Below the pieces are notes generated by a model. That model saw nothing but the letters and a program-made list of their open reading frames with translations. It was not told where the DNA came from and did not search any database. The position numbers were made by a program, and so were the translations under genes. From Daphnia pulex (Eukaryota > Arthropoda > Branchiopoda > Diplostraca > Daphniidae): 64,000 bases of DNA. Location: the NCBI RefSeq assembly GCF_021134715.1, contig NC_060025.1, positions 1,426,001-1,490,000 on the forward strand, in the 5' to 3' direction. Below are positions 22,429 through 34,900 of this stretch, in pieces; positions within the stretch are counted from its first letter, which is position 1; each line of letters opens with the position of its first letter.

Positions 22429-23673
22429 TTATAGGAAATAATCGGCTTGAGGTTTTTTGGAAGGAATGCCACGAGTCTCTTGAGGGGCAGCTTCAAAAAT
22501 CGTGAATTCTCGATGGAGATTTTCGTCCAATTCCAAAATGGCAGCTACATTTCCACACCTATTGCAATATTAAAAGTTTAAGTAATCATCTTGGTGAAAT
22601 CTGGCGGGAAATTAAGACAAACCTATAGCAGTAGTTGGGGGCAGACCACACCGTCAGCACCGTTTCGTTAAAATGCCATTTGTAGCCTTCCATGACAAGC
22701 TGGTGTGCTCTGCAAATCATTTCGATGTCATTTGAGGTGTTGAAATGTTGCACAACATCGGAGCCAAAAAGATAACCGGCACCGCGTGGACTCACTCCCC
22801 ATCCTTGCTGTGTATCTGTCAAAAGCAAACACCCAGAAATGAATTACCACTTTCAGAAGTATAGCCAATATTTATTTTCCTACCTTCAGGATCAGACCAA
22901 AGGAGATCACACATAGGTCCATCGTGAGGAACTTCCTGCTTTCTGTCAATTATTCGGATTTGATCCAGTGTCTGAATTGAAGGAGATAGCCCACCATGCA
23001 CACAGAATATCTAAAATTTGAAAAACATGTCATGTTAGAGTTTTTATCAATGCATGTTACTACTGGAAGCATACTTTGCCGTCAATGATGGCTGAAAGAC
23101 TCAGGTAGTCGAAAATTTCAGTACAATAGCGCCACACAGTGACTGAACCATACTTTCTAAAACATTCGTCATAGAAACCATAAACCTGGGTAATTTGACG
23201 TGATTCATGGTTCCCTCTAATCAAAGTGATGCGATCTGGATAACGAACCTAAGAAAGAAATCTCAAATCAGAAACAAGAGAAAGAAATGCTTAACAAAAA
23301 TGTATACTACCTTTAAAGCTAATAGGAGAAGAAAGGTCTCTACACTGTAAAATCCTCGATCAACAAAATCTCCCATGAATAGATAATTTGTGTCTGGAAC
23401 ATCCCCACCCACTTTAAAAAGTTCTTTTAAATCATAAAACTGGCCATGGATATCACCACAAACCTAAAGCAAGCAAAAAATGTTAGTTATTGAGCAATAA
23501 TCAAAAGCTTATGAGAAACCTACTGTGACAGGAGAGTCAACACGCTGAACATTGCTTTCTTCAACCAGAATCTCCCGTGCTTTGGCACACAAGGCTTTGA
23601 CTTCTGATTCTTTAATGATATCACACCGTCTGAGTTGTTCGATCTGTCGATCCAAATCACTAAAGTCTGACAT
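22429..23673 (-). CDS. PPP4C: Serine/threonine-protein phosphatase 4 catalytic subunit
   Basis: Six exons (23,524-23,673, 23,311-23,463, 23,075-23,248, 22,884-23,010, 22,623-22,815 and 22,429-22,558) join in phase to 308 residues, one more than the human protein. It is a metallophosphatase of the PP2A group that works with PP4R2/R3-type regulatory subunits in DNA repair, centrosome maturation and splicing control. The metal-binding motifs are all present in order: GDIHG, GDFVDRG, GNHE, HGG and the RAHQ histidine. The N terminus [13 protein letters not shown]-like (here [20 protein letters not shown]) and the C terminus [16 protein letters not shown] mark PP4 rather than PP2A or PP6. The terminal Leu needed for carboxymethylation is kept. 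The one extra residue is in the loop [12 protein letters not shown]. The gene is highly conserved and probably essential. Confidence 0.97.
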
Positions 23674-24808
23674 ATTTACGTTGTCTGTTTCCTAGTTGAC
23701 GAGAGGGAAATAAAGAATAACGACCTTGAGTATGTGCAACAGCCGACCGGTGATGTCATACACATTGACTTGGTAAATGAGGAAACTGACATTACACAGA
23801 ACGAGAATAAGATAAAAGCTTTACCTCTTTGCGTTATTAATGAAATATGAGTGGTGATGGCGAAGAATGAATTCGTGACTGGATAAGTTGACGATCGAGA
23901 GTTAAGCCACGAATTGAATCCGTCCTCGTCGTTCTTCAAAGCTATCCTTACTTCCTTGGCTTGCCTTACGTTGCCGGACAAAAAAACTGGGCTTCAATCT
24001 AAACGCCATTAAATTATTCGGCGTTGCCAAGTTTCTCCGCAGTTTTAATTTCAAGCGCGCTTTTTATTCCTTTTTGTTGAAATATCGATATTGTTCTGAA
24101 AATGATTTACAAATATCTGGTAATATTATTAGTAAGAAAAAAAATTTACAAATAAAGATAACATCGCTAGCACGCTAGTAAAAAAAATATTTCGATACAT
24201 TATTTATCAATTTTGAAATATTCTCTGACGTCAGTCGGCCTTCAGCCCGATGTTTGCTACCAAAACATGGTCACGATGGGTTTCGTTTATTCAAACGGGA
24301 CCTTAACTAACGCTGACATTCAATTGATATTTTATTTCTCAGAATTCCTTTGGATTAAAAAAAATCGATTGCTTGAGACGGGCATGTTCAGGCTGATTTC
24401 TCATTTCTGATTCAGTCAAAACACAGATCTTCTGACGGTCGTTTACTTGTTTGCAATAAAGACTTTCATAATACAACCAACCTTGATTCAAGCCTTGGAA
24501 ATCTGGTCTTTACAATGTAGCCGTTAACCCATTACTTATTTAAACACTTCCTGTTTCGACACTTGACAATGCCACTCGGCACTCGCTCAATCGACATTGG
24601 AGTTGTCAAATTTCTAATTCATTTTTAACGCAATTTTGCAACAAAAAAATAAGAGTTCTCTTGGCTTACTCAATGAGTATATCAATTAACAACATTTAAT
24701 TATCACTCGTGTGTATTGCGGGCCGAATCAATCAGATTTTGAATATATAGTAATAAGATTTAAAATATTAGAAATGATTAAAAATTGTTAAATTTGAATT
24801 CTAACGTC
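23674..24808. other. Intergenic, 5' flank of PPP4C and 3' flank of the chitinase
   Basis: No gene is supported. A 65-codon plus-strand frame at 24,213-24,410 has no recognisable motif. The stretch from 23,680 to about 24,010 should contain the PPP4C promoter, and no TATA box is seen. Confidence 0.45.
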
Positions 24809-27621
24809 CTAGATAACTAAATTAATTAAAATAAACCCGAAAGCCAAAAATGTAAGTTGCTGACTATTGCCAGCAATTCGGTGCCCATTGTTTGGTATGA
24901 ATGGCGTTTTCGAACTCGTAGCCTGTGTCGACTCCGTCGTGACTCTTGGCCAAGTGGACAGTTTGGTAGTGGATGGACGGGGTGTTGTTGGCGTTGTTGT
25001 CGTTGTCTCACCCGTAGTCGTCGAGGTGCTGGCTGTAGTAGTCTTGGTGGTCGCCGCCGGTGAAGTCGTCGTAGTCGATGTCGTCACCCCAACAGTTCGT
25101 GAAATGTTGGTCATAATAGGATTGGGTCCATCACCACAAGTGTTCCTAAAGTCGTCGGTACTCATGTCCCAAACCATGGCTCCGCCTAGTCCCCTCTCCA
25201 GAACGTAGCGACTTTTGACATTGGCCATGACGGGATCGTCGTAACCAACCCAAGTCTTTGGCACGCTCGGAGTGGAAGCGTATGGACCGATTTGGAATGT
25301 CGGATCGACCACCACCTCCCAATTTTCGTTTTTCACATAATTACAGATTTCGTTGTATCCTAACGTTCCCGATTCACCGGTTAAAGGTCCTGCAGCTCCA
25401 GGTCCCAAACCGGGTGCCGGAAGCGTGGGATCCTCCGTGTAAGTATAATCGAGTGTCCAGGACTTTCCGTATAGGGGAATTCCCAGCATGAGTTTTGAGG
25501 ACGGCATACCGCTATCTTTCCAGTACTGGACGACAGCATCGATATTGTTGGTTTCATCTGTATCCCAATCTCTTTTATAGAGCGGGGCGTGATGGTCAGT
25601 TAAAGGTTCCCATGGCCCGTGCATATCATAAGCCATAATGTTGATGTAATCAGCTGTCGTGGCCAACACAGGTATGTCGTATCCTAACGTTGAAAAAATG
25701 TATTAAAAAAACCTTTTTATTTCATATACACTATTGATTAATACTGACCGAGGTCGCTAATGGTTTTATTGACTCCCACAGCGATAGTGAGTGAATATTT
25801 CGGTGTCTGTAAATTAAATGCGGCTCGAAGTTCCTTCATTAATTCAGCAAGCCCAACTTTGTCGGACGCACTACTCGGATATTCCCAATCGATGTCCAGT
25901 CCATCAAATTTATACTTGTCAAGAAATGCCAAGACTGAATCGACAAAAGTCCTTCGGTTAGTCGAGCTGGCCACCATGTCCGAATATTTGGTGGTTCCGT
26001 CGTGAGAATCTGTCCAGCCCCCAATCGCGATGGTTGTCTTCAATTTCGAGTTTTGTTTCTTGAGATCGACGAATTTTGAATAAAATTTATTTTCTCCTAA
26101 ATCAATTTCAGGTTCAAATTCTTTGATCTTGTAAGTTTTCCCATCCAGGATTGCAAAAGCGTAGACCATGTCGGTGCAGAGTGTGGCATTTATGTCGTCT
26201 ACTACATATTTGCCATCGCCTTATTTTAACAAAGAAATAATTTGATAAGATTATTAAAATAACGTCACACTAGTGAAGGCAAACATACCTGGACGATAGT
26301 AGGCCCAGTTTGGGAAATAGCAAATAAAGCGGGATCCGGCATTCATGACTTTGTCTGAAATAGTTGTCATCAGAGGATTGGCTCCACCACCGCATTTGTT
26401 GTGAAAATCGTCGGTACTGATATCCCAAACCATTGCTCCACCCAGTTGATTGTCGATGACGTATTGAGTCTTCTTGGCAGCCATTTTGGTGTCGTCGTAA
26501 CTCACCCATGACTTTGGGTTACTCGCAGAGAAGGCATAGGGGCCGTTAAGGTACTCAGGATCATCAACAGTCTCCCAACCTTCAGCGTGGATGCTGTTAC
26601 AGATTTCGTGATATCCTAGAAAACCAGGTGTTCCTGTAAGTGGACCAGCTGGTCCATCGCCTTTTGTCTTAGCAAGAAATTCCGGTTCGACACTTTCCCC
26701 AAGGATCCAACTTTTGCCGTATAGGGGAATTCCCAAGTTAATCTTGTTCGCAGGAAGTCCTTTGCTTATCCAGTGGTTGACGATGAAATCGATGTTGTTA
26801 TCCACCGTTTCCCAGGATCTTCTGTAAAGTGGGGCGTGGTGATCTGTTTGAGGCTCCCATGGCCCATGCATGTCGTAAGCCATTACGTTAATGTAATCCG
26901 CTTTTTCGGCCATCACTGCCACATCGTAGCCTATTCATAAATTTGTGTTGTGTCAGTCTGAATGAAACAATCTGTTGGAAATTAAATTTAACTTATACCT
27001 AGGTCGATTATGGTCGAGTTTGCCGCTACAGCGACAGATATCAATTTAGTTCCCAAGGCAACGCGAAGTTCCTTCAGTAATTCAGCAAATCCTGCTTTGT
27101 CGGATTCACCACTCGGATATTCCCAATCGAGGTCCAGTCCATCAAATTTGTAAAGTTGAAGAAATGCCACGACCGAATCAACAAACATCTTTCGGTTAGC
27201 CGGGTTGGCCACCATATTCGAGTACTTGTTGGTTCCGTCGTGAGAATCGTTCCAGCCTCCAATAGCGATGGTTGTCTTCAGTTGAGAGTTGCGAGTTTTG
27301 AGTGCGACGAAACTGGCGTAGCCATTATTGCCGATGTCGCCCCACTCATCAGCGATTTTTATTTGGTACGTAGCTCCATCCAGGACGGCGAAAGAATACA
27401 CCAAATCGGTACACAAAAATGGATCGATGTTGTCCACTCCAAACTTTCCGTCACCTGAAAAGCGTTTAAAGCAATCATGCCAATCAATGAATAGAATATG
27501 ATGTAATTCAAATACCTCCTCGGGAATACGTCCAGTTAGGAAAGTAGCAAACGAAACGGGTTCCTACGACGGATGGAATTGCGCAGCAGGACAAAAGAGC
27601 CAGCGCCAAAACAATTTTCAT
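24809..27621 (-). CDS. Double-GH18 chitinase with Thr-rich linker and probable GPI anchor
   Basis: Five exons (27,516-27,621, 26,999-27,454, 26,289-26,930, 25,749-26,219 and 24,809-25,683) give 849 residues. After a 20-residue signal peptide there are two tandem GH18 domains, about residues 21-390 and 391-740. Each keeps DGLDLDWEYP or DGLDIDWEYP (catalytic Glu near 147 and 514), MAYDMHGPWE, and GGAMVWDxSTDDF, so both should cleave chitin. The usual SxGG motif reads AIGGW in both. All introns are phase 1 and fall at the same places in both domains (after RGG/RPG and DLG), so the second domain arose by exon-block duplication. No chitin-binding (peritrophin) domain is present. Instead there is a tail of about 60 Thr/Ser residues, a mucin-like linker, and a hydrophobic end (LTFLAFGFILINLVI) that looks like a GPI attachment signal. 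A role in cuticle or gut matrix turnover at the cell surface is inferred. Confidence 0.93.
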
Positions 27622-28214
27622 CCTCACCAGTGACTTTGGGGCCTTTTATGATTTAGATTTTGTAAGTAATAGTAAGGAACTTGAGAAGTTACAAGAAAAG
27701 AATTCCTTTCGCTCTTTGCAACAATTCACTCGGTACTGCGTGTTGTTCAGTTGCAGCGAGACAGGTCAATTGAAGTAGCCATAAATGATAAGGATTGATC
27801 AACACCACGATAGTGGAGGGGAGGTGGGTGTTTAATACATTGTTTTCCGTCAGCCGTGATAATGTGACTCTTGACTCGCATGTTTAGGCGGATCTCACAC
27901 CTGTACTCTATTCCTGAACGTTCCATCTAAGATGTCGCCATTATGCTTTATCTATGACAACCGAAGTTGACCACTGTTCGTTTTTTATTTTTAATCTCTC
28001 ATCAAAGTTGAATTAATTCAAGAATTGCTTCACGGCTGAGGGGGAAATAAAGCCCAGCAAAAAAAAACATACGTCGATGAATACTGCGGTTACGTAACAA
28101 CTGAAAAACAGACGATAACTAAAGGTCGTGATTTCATCAAGGTGAATTATAATCCCCTAAAACAAAAGGTACTACGTAAACATAAAAAAAAAAAAAACTC
28201 CCGTTTTTGTTGAT
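27622..28214. other. Intergenic between the chitinase and the gustatory receptor
   Basis: This is the 5' flank of the chitinase gene. No other gene is seen. Confidence 0.45.
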
Positions 28215-29755
28215 TTAGGACGACTGAGAGGCATTACTGATGGGCGTCATGGCAACGGGATTATCCGCCGTACTGAATTGGCACAACACCACCAGATAGG
28301 TTAATGTGGTTCCTATCAACTGACGACGAACGCAAATGTCAGGAACTATTGACATCCAGTCAATCAACTAATCAATAACTCACCGAAATGATGATGTGTT
28401 TAGTCAAGGTAAACATCCCAAGGACTCCGAACGTGGGCGAAGTTTCAGACACCTCCAGTAGGAAGGTGTGCACCTTTACATAATAAAATGCACTTGTCCA
28501 TTATTGTTAGTTAATTTTCATGGAGTGCGATGTAAATTTTACCTCTTGACTTTCGTCGTTGCAGCCCTGACGGGAATAAAGGTCGTTGCGAATGCTCTGC
28601 AGGACGGGAACGAGCGACAGGGCCTTGGAGCGGATCAGATCGGCCGTGTGACAAATCAGCCACAGCCGGAAGAGATGCTCAACAATCATGTAAGTCAATT
28701 TAATCGTTCTGGGGATGACGAAGTAAAGATCTTCACCGCCATCCGATCCTTGCGGCAAATTCTGGTAGGATTTCAGCAGGTTGTAGGACGCGTTGACAAA
28801 GCCGATGAACGTGTAGGAAACGGTGGCAAAGAGGACGAAGCCAAACGTGCTGCAGAATTTCTCGGCAGCTCGGCAGGCGATGCCAAATTGGCGTTGATAA
28901 TTCCAGACGACAGCTGCATTGGTTGAAGGAGGACAGCAATTCAGTTCCAGCTGACTGCTAACTGTTTGAAACGCAATCGAAATAATGCGGCCGGCACTGA
29001 TGAAAAGGGCGCACGATCCAAACGAGTAAAAGTAAACGACCGAAAGCAACGCCAACGCCATCCTGTTGGCCGGAGAAGCAAGCGATATTTCAATCGACAG
29101 GGATAAAATCAAGTTCAGCGATAACTTTAATGGAAAAATAAAAACAATAAAATTATTAGAAACATTTTCAAAAGTGTTAAAAAAAAGTGTCAAAACTCAC
29201 TGCTACGAGGCAGCCGAAGATGCACTGGACGGAAGTCTTGCGGCAGCGAGCCGTGTCCTCGGGAGACAACGGAATGTGCAAGAGCATATCTTCTATTGCA
29301 CGCCATAATTTAGCAGCCGACCATCTGTATTGGATTTGAAACCAAACGAACACATTTATAAACAGAAAATTAATGACGCACGAAACTGTAAATTACCTCG
29401 CCATGCACCAGGAGCCAATAAATACGGCCAAAATGTAGATCCAGTAATTGAGAAATTCGATCAAATAGTGCATAGTGGATTTGCTATTTTCCACGTCGGC
29501 AATCGTCCTGGTTAAAATGAAAGGGAAGTAGACCAGTAAACGAAATCCACACGTCCCCAATGTCAGCACCACCCAACCAATCTGGGCCGTTTGATGGAGA
29601 AAACGGCAATTAGTGTCCGACGGTTCGTGAAAATTGATACCGAAGCATCGGAAAAGCGTGAAAACGGGACCTAAAATTGTTTCCAAGTCATTAGTCTCGT
29701 AACCGAGGCTTGGATTAGCGGCCCAGGCCTCCTTGGACATCTTGTTCATTGCCAT
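28215..29755 (-). CDS. Gustatory receptor family (7tm_7) protein
   Basis: Five exons (29,397-29,755, 29,201-29,324, 28,543-29,124, 28,384-28,473 and 28,215-28,319) join in phase to 419 residues, a normal length for the family. Several hydrophobic segments fit a seven-pass protein, for example IGWVVLTLGTCGFRLLVYFP, IEFLNYWIYILAVFIGSWCM, LALLSVVYFYSFGSCALFIS and FGFVLFATVSYTFIGFVNAS. The C-terminal exon holds TLTYLVVLCQF, which matches the arthropod Gr signature TYhhhhhQF, placed just before the tail as expected. These proteins are ligand-gated ion channels of chemosensory neurons with an intracellular N terminus, and the ligand is unknown. The start is uncertain. The frame stays open upstream to about 29,815 after a possible acceptor, so the chosen ATG could be internal to a longer first exon. 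Confidence 0.85.
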
Positions 29756-31909
29756 CCTCCTTGTCGAGTGCGACCAGGTCTTGTTCTCACGGCTATGCGA
29801 GGACTGGAGTCGCCTAAATCGAAAAGCATTTCATTAACTCGAGTGCAGGTTCAATCAATTATTATTCTATTATTCAATCATTATTCAATCAATTATTGAG
29901 GCTAGAAAAGTAAGGATGTGCTCGATTGGCAAAAAAGTAGGGAGGAACCTCGACACGTCAGTCAACATCATTTGTGATCTTTAGAAAGAAAGCACTTGCG
30001 TCCAAAGACTTTTCAATCAATCAATCAAATAGACGAGAAAGGATTTTCGATTCCCCACAAATGGTTTTCACACGACCAGTTCGCGTTTTGCACTTTTAAG
30101 ACACTTTCCCGCGATGAGTCTACCTTTCCCCCACATCATTATGATTGTTATCGAGCGAAAATTGATGGGCGTGAAACCTCAAAGAGAATATTTGAATTTA
30201 ATAGGGTAAAATGTGAAAGCACTATGTTCTACAACGCATCATCAAAATAGCCATTATCACAACCCTAATTTTTCTTTTACAATCATGCAATTAAAAATGC
30301 CATAATCCAGCTATAGGGAAAGTGTGCCAATAATACTTAGCAACATGTGTTGAAATTGCGAAAAAATGTGTATCATACAGAATAAAGTTTAAAGTAAAAA
30401 TACACATACCTGAAAAATCTAATAAATCACATCATTCAAACTCTTTGGAGAACTTGGGGAGATAAACATATGCACTCTGGAATTCTAACATTGTAGAAAT
30501 GTGGACTTTGATACTTCATTTTCTCCATTCCTGTAAATTGTAACATGTAAAACCAATCAAACTATTGATATAATGGTTGTGTTAGATAGGTTCATTACAT
30601 ACTGAACAAAGCCGTGTCATGCCGACATGTTATTGGAGACGTGACGGAGAAAACTAATTGGGGTTACTGTTTTGCATTTGAATTGGTGTCGGCACGTTTG
30701 CGGAAGTCGGTAAAATTCTTCCACTGCTGAGTAGTCTCTTAATCAAGCTGAAATCATTTTCTACAGTATAATTCGAACGACGAAACAAAATGCCCTGAAT
30801 AAAAGAAAAATTGTCACAGCAATTACTAATGTCAACAAATCTGCTTTTAAATGTGTGGGCGTTGCCAAATAATTCAAAATTGTTTATTGCGTCGTTCAAA
30901 TTTTTGTGCTGCGCTTTTTCACAGCGGTTGCGAACGCGAATGTAATTCGATTAATTATAACACGAAAAGAAATGTTGTTATTACAATGCAATCAAAGAAT
31001 CAATAATACAATTTTTCTTTTCCTGTCTAATAACATTGTTTCCATGGAGACAAAAATGAAAAACAGATAATTGCGGGCGATTAAATTTATCTCCGTACAT
31101 ATGTGAAAAATGTTGCTTCGTCATTGAATTACATCGCGTTGTACCGGAGCCTAACAACGTAATACAGTGGGATTTTTTTTTAAACTTCTGTGTGGTAACT
31201 GATAATGATGTCGACTTCTGCAGAGAAGATGGGCCTTCAAAAGGTAAATGCCGCCATAAGCATCTTTAAAATCCAAATTAAAACGTCAAACTCTCTCCCA
31301 ACTTTCGTTTCCGTCTACAAACAAACACACAAAATTCGTGACGGTAATAAACCTTCGTCGAGTGATCAACAGCCACTTCAGAAAGGAACTAAGGGTCCGA
31401 ACATCTGGTTGTAGTGGGATTATCATTATAATGAGACGTAGTTATCGATTTCCCAGGGCTCTTCTATCGTTATTTAAATAAAAAGGCCTAACTAGATCGT
31501 TGAAAAATTACGTCCTGTCAGGTTTTTTCTTTTTTAATTTTAATTTCGGATCAAGAATTGAGCCAAACGAGATAACATTTATTTGAATACCTTGGCGGCT
31601 GGACCAGCCAGCCAGCCTGGGATAGATAGAACATTTTAAAAATACAGGTTTGGGTGGATAACGGGTCGATCCAACAAGATAGCATTCAAATACGTACATC
31701 AGTGCTGCACTTACGTAATCAACAGTAAATAACTGTATTTTCCTTATTATTCACGCTTCCTTGCCCCTCCCCACAGATAGGGCGATAAAGGTGTGACATT
31801 CAAATACTATCCAATTATCACGACATTCACGCGATCGAAAAATGAAAAAAAAAAAAAGGCGAACACGATACAAGTTTTCGAGCGTTCAAAATTCAGGGAA
31901 TGCTACCGA
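29756..31909. other. Intergenic left of the duplicated segment
   Basis: No gene supported. A frame at 30,654-30,965 (minus) has protein-like composition but no ATG and no clear splice sites. A plus-strand ATG run at 31,205-31,243 ends in a good donor, with no partner exon found. Confidence 0.4.
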
Positions 31910-34900
31910 CATTAATCGCGTGTGGAAAACCTGATTCGAATGCAAATACCCGCGAGGTGGCGAGCGTGAATAAAAAGGGCAATAAAATCATCGCGTTCTT
32001 TTATAGATTTGAATTCGTTGATTGATCACACGTGTTAGTTGATGACCGACAGCGCTAATTGATCTCTCACGCAAACGGTTGCCCCCCACATAGACGCCAG
32101 TTATGCAAATGTTTTACCCGGTTTCACCGGAGACTGCACGATATTAGTTTCGAAATGATTAAGGCCATCCATAATCGCCACTTGCATCCGTCCACAAACC
32201 ATTTCCATTTCATAAGTGAACCAACACCATCTAGTTAAATAATGAAGCAATAAAAACTTGACTGAAAGTCATTTCCGATTTGAATTGTTAATTTGACGGA
32301 AAGGAGATCATCAAGAGTGTGAAAAAATTGTGCAACCAGCTAAAACATAAAAATGAATGGCATATTATACCGAAAATGAAACAAAATTTTGGCGTTGAAC
32401 CACCGCCCGTGTTCCATATTCTGTCCGCCCTCAAGGTGATGGAGGGTTTCACATCGTGTTCCGGCGAGAAATAAGAAAACACTTCTGCTATCACTCCCAT
32501 AGCAATTCCATGGCAATCATAAACTACTCTTTTGTTGATAAGAAAAAAGCGTACGGCACGCCTCCATTTATCAAAAGAAAATGCAAATCATCCGCTTTCG
32601 TACCATAAGTGTTACAACGTCAATCGATACACAAGAGAAGGAGGATCTGATTCTCACACAATATGACTGTGATTGGACCGACTGGAAACCAACCCCGCCA
32701 TCCTTTATGTAACGCTCAGGAGAGAGAAAGGTGAACATGAGCAGAAACTATACAGGAATTAATCTGTTATTGCCAGAACCAACAGTCTACATCAACTTTC
32801 TCCGCATATCGTGACCATTGATCATATTCCGAAAGAAGAAGAAGAAAAGAAAATGTTAAATATGTGACCCGGTCCATTTGATCTCACGTCACAAAATAAA
32901 GAAAAAGCTTTTCTTGACAATGAAATCTCTCGTGTTTTTCTTTTTACACGGCTATAGGCATGCCAGCTGTGTCTTTATAGAAGTAGGTGAATTCTTTACG
33001 ACTCTTCACAATGCCTAGACTATATACATTTGTATAAATGCTCGCTGTGTAAGTTTCTTATCTTTCGCGATTGAAACAACACGCAAGAGGCAAAAAGGGA
33101 CATGTAAGATGTTCAGTGGAAATACGGCCATTTTTTTCCCCCTAAATTTTCATTAAGCAATCAACTGCTACAGTCCTGGCAAGATGAATAGGTTCTTGTA
33201 CGCAGTTCAAAAGATGGAAGGAAAAAAAAATTCATCCAACGATGTTACCCATCCATCATTTGGCTAGTACTACATGTACTGTAGGGTTCACAGAGTCTAC
33301 GCACACAAAAAAGAAATGGATCAATCATAAGCGATTTAATGTTAGTGTTTCAACATGCATACAGGTATTTTGTATGGCTCGGAGCGTTTGAGATATTCCT
33401 AACTGGCTATCCATCCAGTAGCAAAATTTAGAAAAACCTGATTTCCAACCGTACGCACAGCTCCAAGGGGGGTTTGACCTGAAAGTTGATACACGCATAA
33501 TCCATTCGGTATCGATCTGCTGAATTCCGTTTCGAAAAAAAAAAAGTAAATCGGTTTAAGCGGGACATAGTTTTGTGGGTCAACATTTCCTCGCTATTTC
33601 TCTAGATGTTTGATAAGAAGATTACCAGAATTTTTTTTACCACGGAGAAAGGATCGAGTGAAAGGAACATTCCACAGCGATAAAAGAATGCTACACACAT
33701 ACTCAAAGAGTTTTAAAACAAATACCCGTATATTAAAGAATTACAGCGGCTTCTTTTAAGAGTATCGGGGACTCGATCAACTTAACCATATAAAATTTCA
33801 TGTGCCAGAATTTGTCTGGAGAAAGTACGCTATATAGCTTCTTTATAACTGAAAGCAAAAACAATATCAACCCGCTAGATATAACCTGTTTGAGGCGTTA
33901 TAGTTACAAAAATATTTTATTTCTTTTTCGTGGGATAGATCCTGAATGCCATTGCAACAATGCTGATGATCTGGGCTACTTGAAGGGCGTCAGTGTATGA
34001 CTCCTTAAATGCACAAATCTCATATAAATAGGGGGTCAAATATGGTCGAGGATTATGCTAATAAAGTTGATCGACAAACTTGATAACAGCTGCACAACAT
34101 AAATAGTAGGGGTAGTCTCTCTTTTACGGCTGCGCATATAAAAGTTATTGTCAAAAATAAAAACTCCCATTTTGACATCAATTTCTTTTTCTTTAGGTGG
34201 GAAGGTGGCCAATAACGCCGTGAAATCACATTTTTTAAAAGGGCGTTGGTGGGAACCAAAACAAGTGAATGATTGCGTGCGTCCTAGAGGAATAACATCA
34301 TTTCACGCGCTCGTGAATCCACCCCCGTCTACTCTTCACGGCCAGGATTATTTGCTTTCGCACATTCCAAAAAAAGGGAAAACTAAAAAAAGGATGATGA
34401 TGAGGGATGTTACAGAGCACCCTGGAATTACAATCTAATCATAACTGTTATGCAACAAAATCCTGGCTTCATTACGTATAGCTGTAATGCGGTTGAAATA
34501 ATATGTCTTATGGCATTATTCAATACCCACATCATCTTCACATCAGTCACGGACAATTACCTTAACAGCTATCCGAGCCATCCCACCACCCCTTCCAGCA
34601 CCTATTTTCCATTTTGTTTTCAGGAAAAAATTCGCCGAAAGGTTTTTGTTTTAACACCTTGTTGAATTTTTGAAAATCCCACAAGTGTCGATCGATCGGC
34701 ATTTCGCTTTAGCGTGGAAACAAAAATCAAAATTGCCGATATCAATAGAGAATTTCACCTACTACTTTCCAATGTAATAACTTGTTGTTTTCCATGGATG
34801 GCATTTATCGAGTCGAGGGTATAAAAAGAAACGTCACGGATCATCGTAATAATAAATGATAGCCAGTGTTCATTTTAAATAAAAAGGTTTCAATTTTCCC

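Noticed and set aside
24867-25208. Val-rich open frame opposite the chitinase tail
   Set aside because: It is the complement of the Thr-rich repeat codons of the chitinase and is explained by that composition.
27642-27649. TATA-like ataaaagg upstream of the chitinase
   Set aside because: It is only about 20 bases before the ATG, which would put initiation at or past the start codon.
30654-30899. 81-codon minus-strand frame with protein-like end
   Set aside because: The apparent start is TTG. Upstream the frame runs to a stop without an ATG, and no acceptor is visible.
31205-31243. ATG exon ending in a good gtaaat donor
   Set aside because: No downstream exon could be matched, and short ATG-donor pairs are expected by chance.
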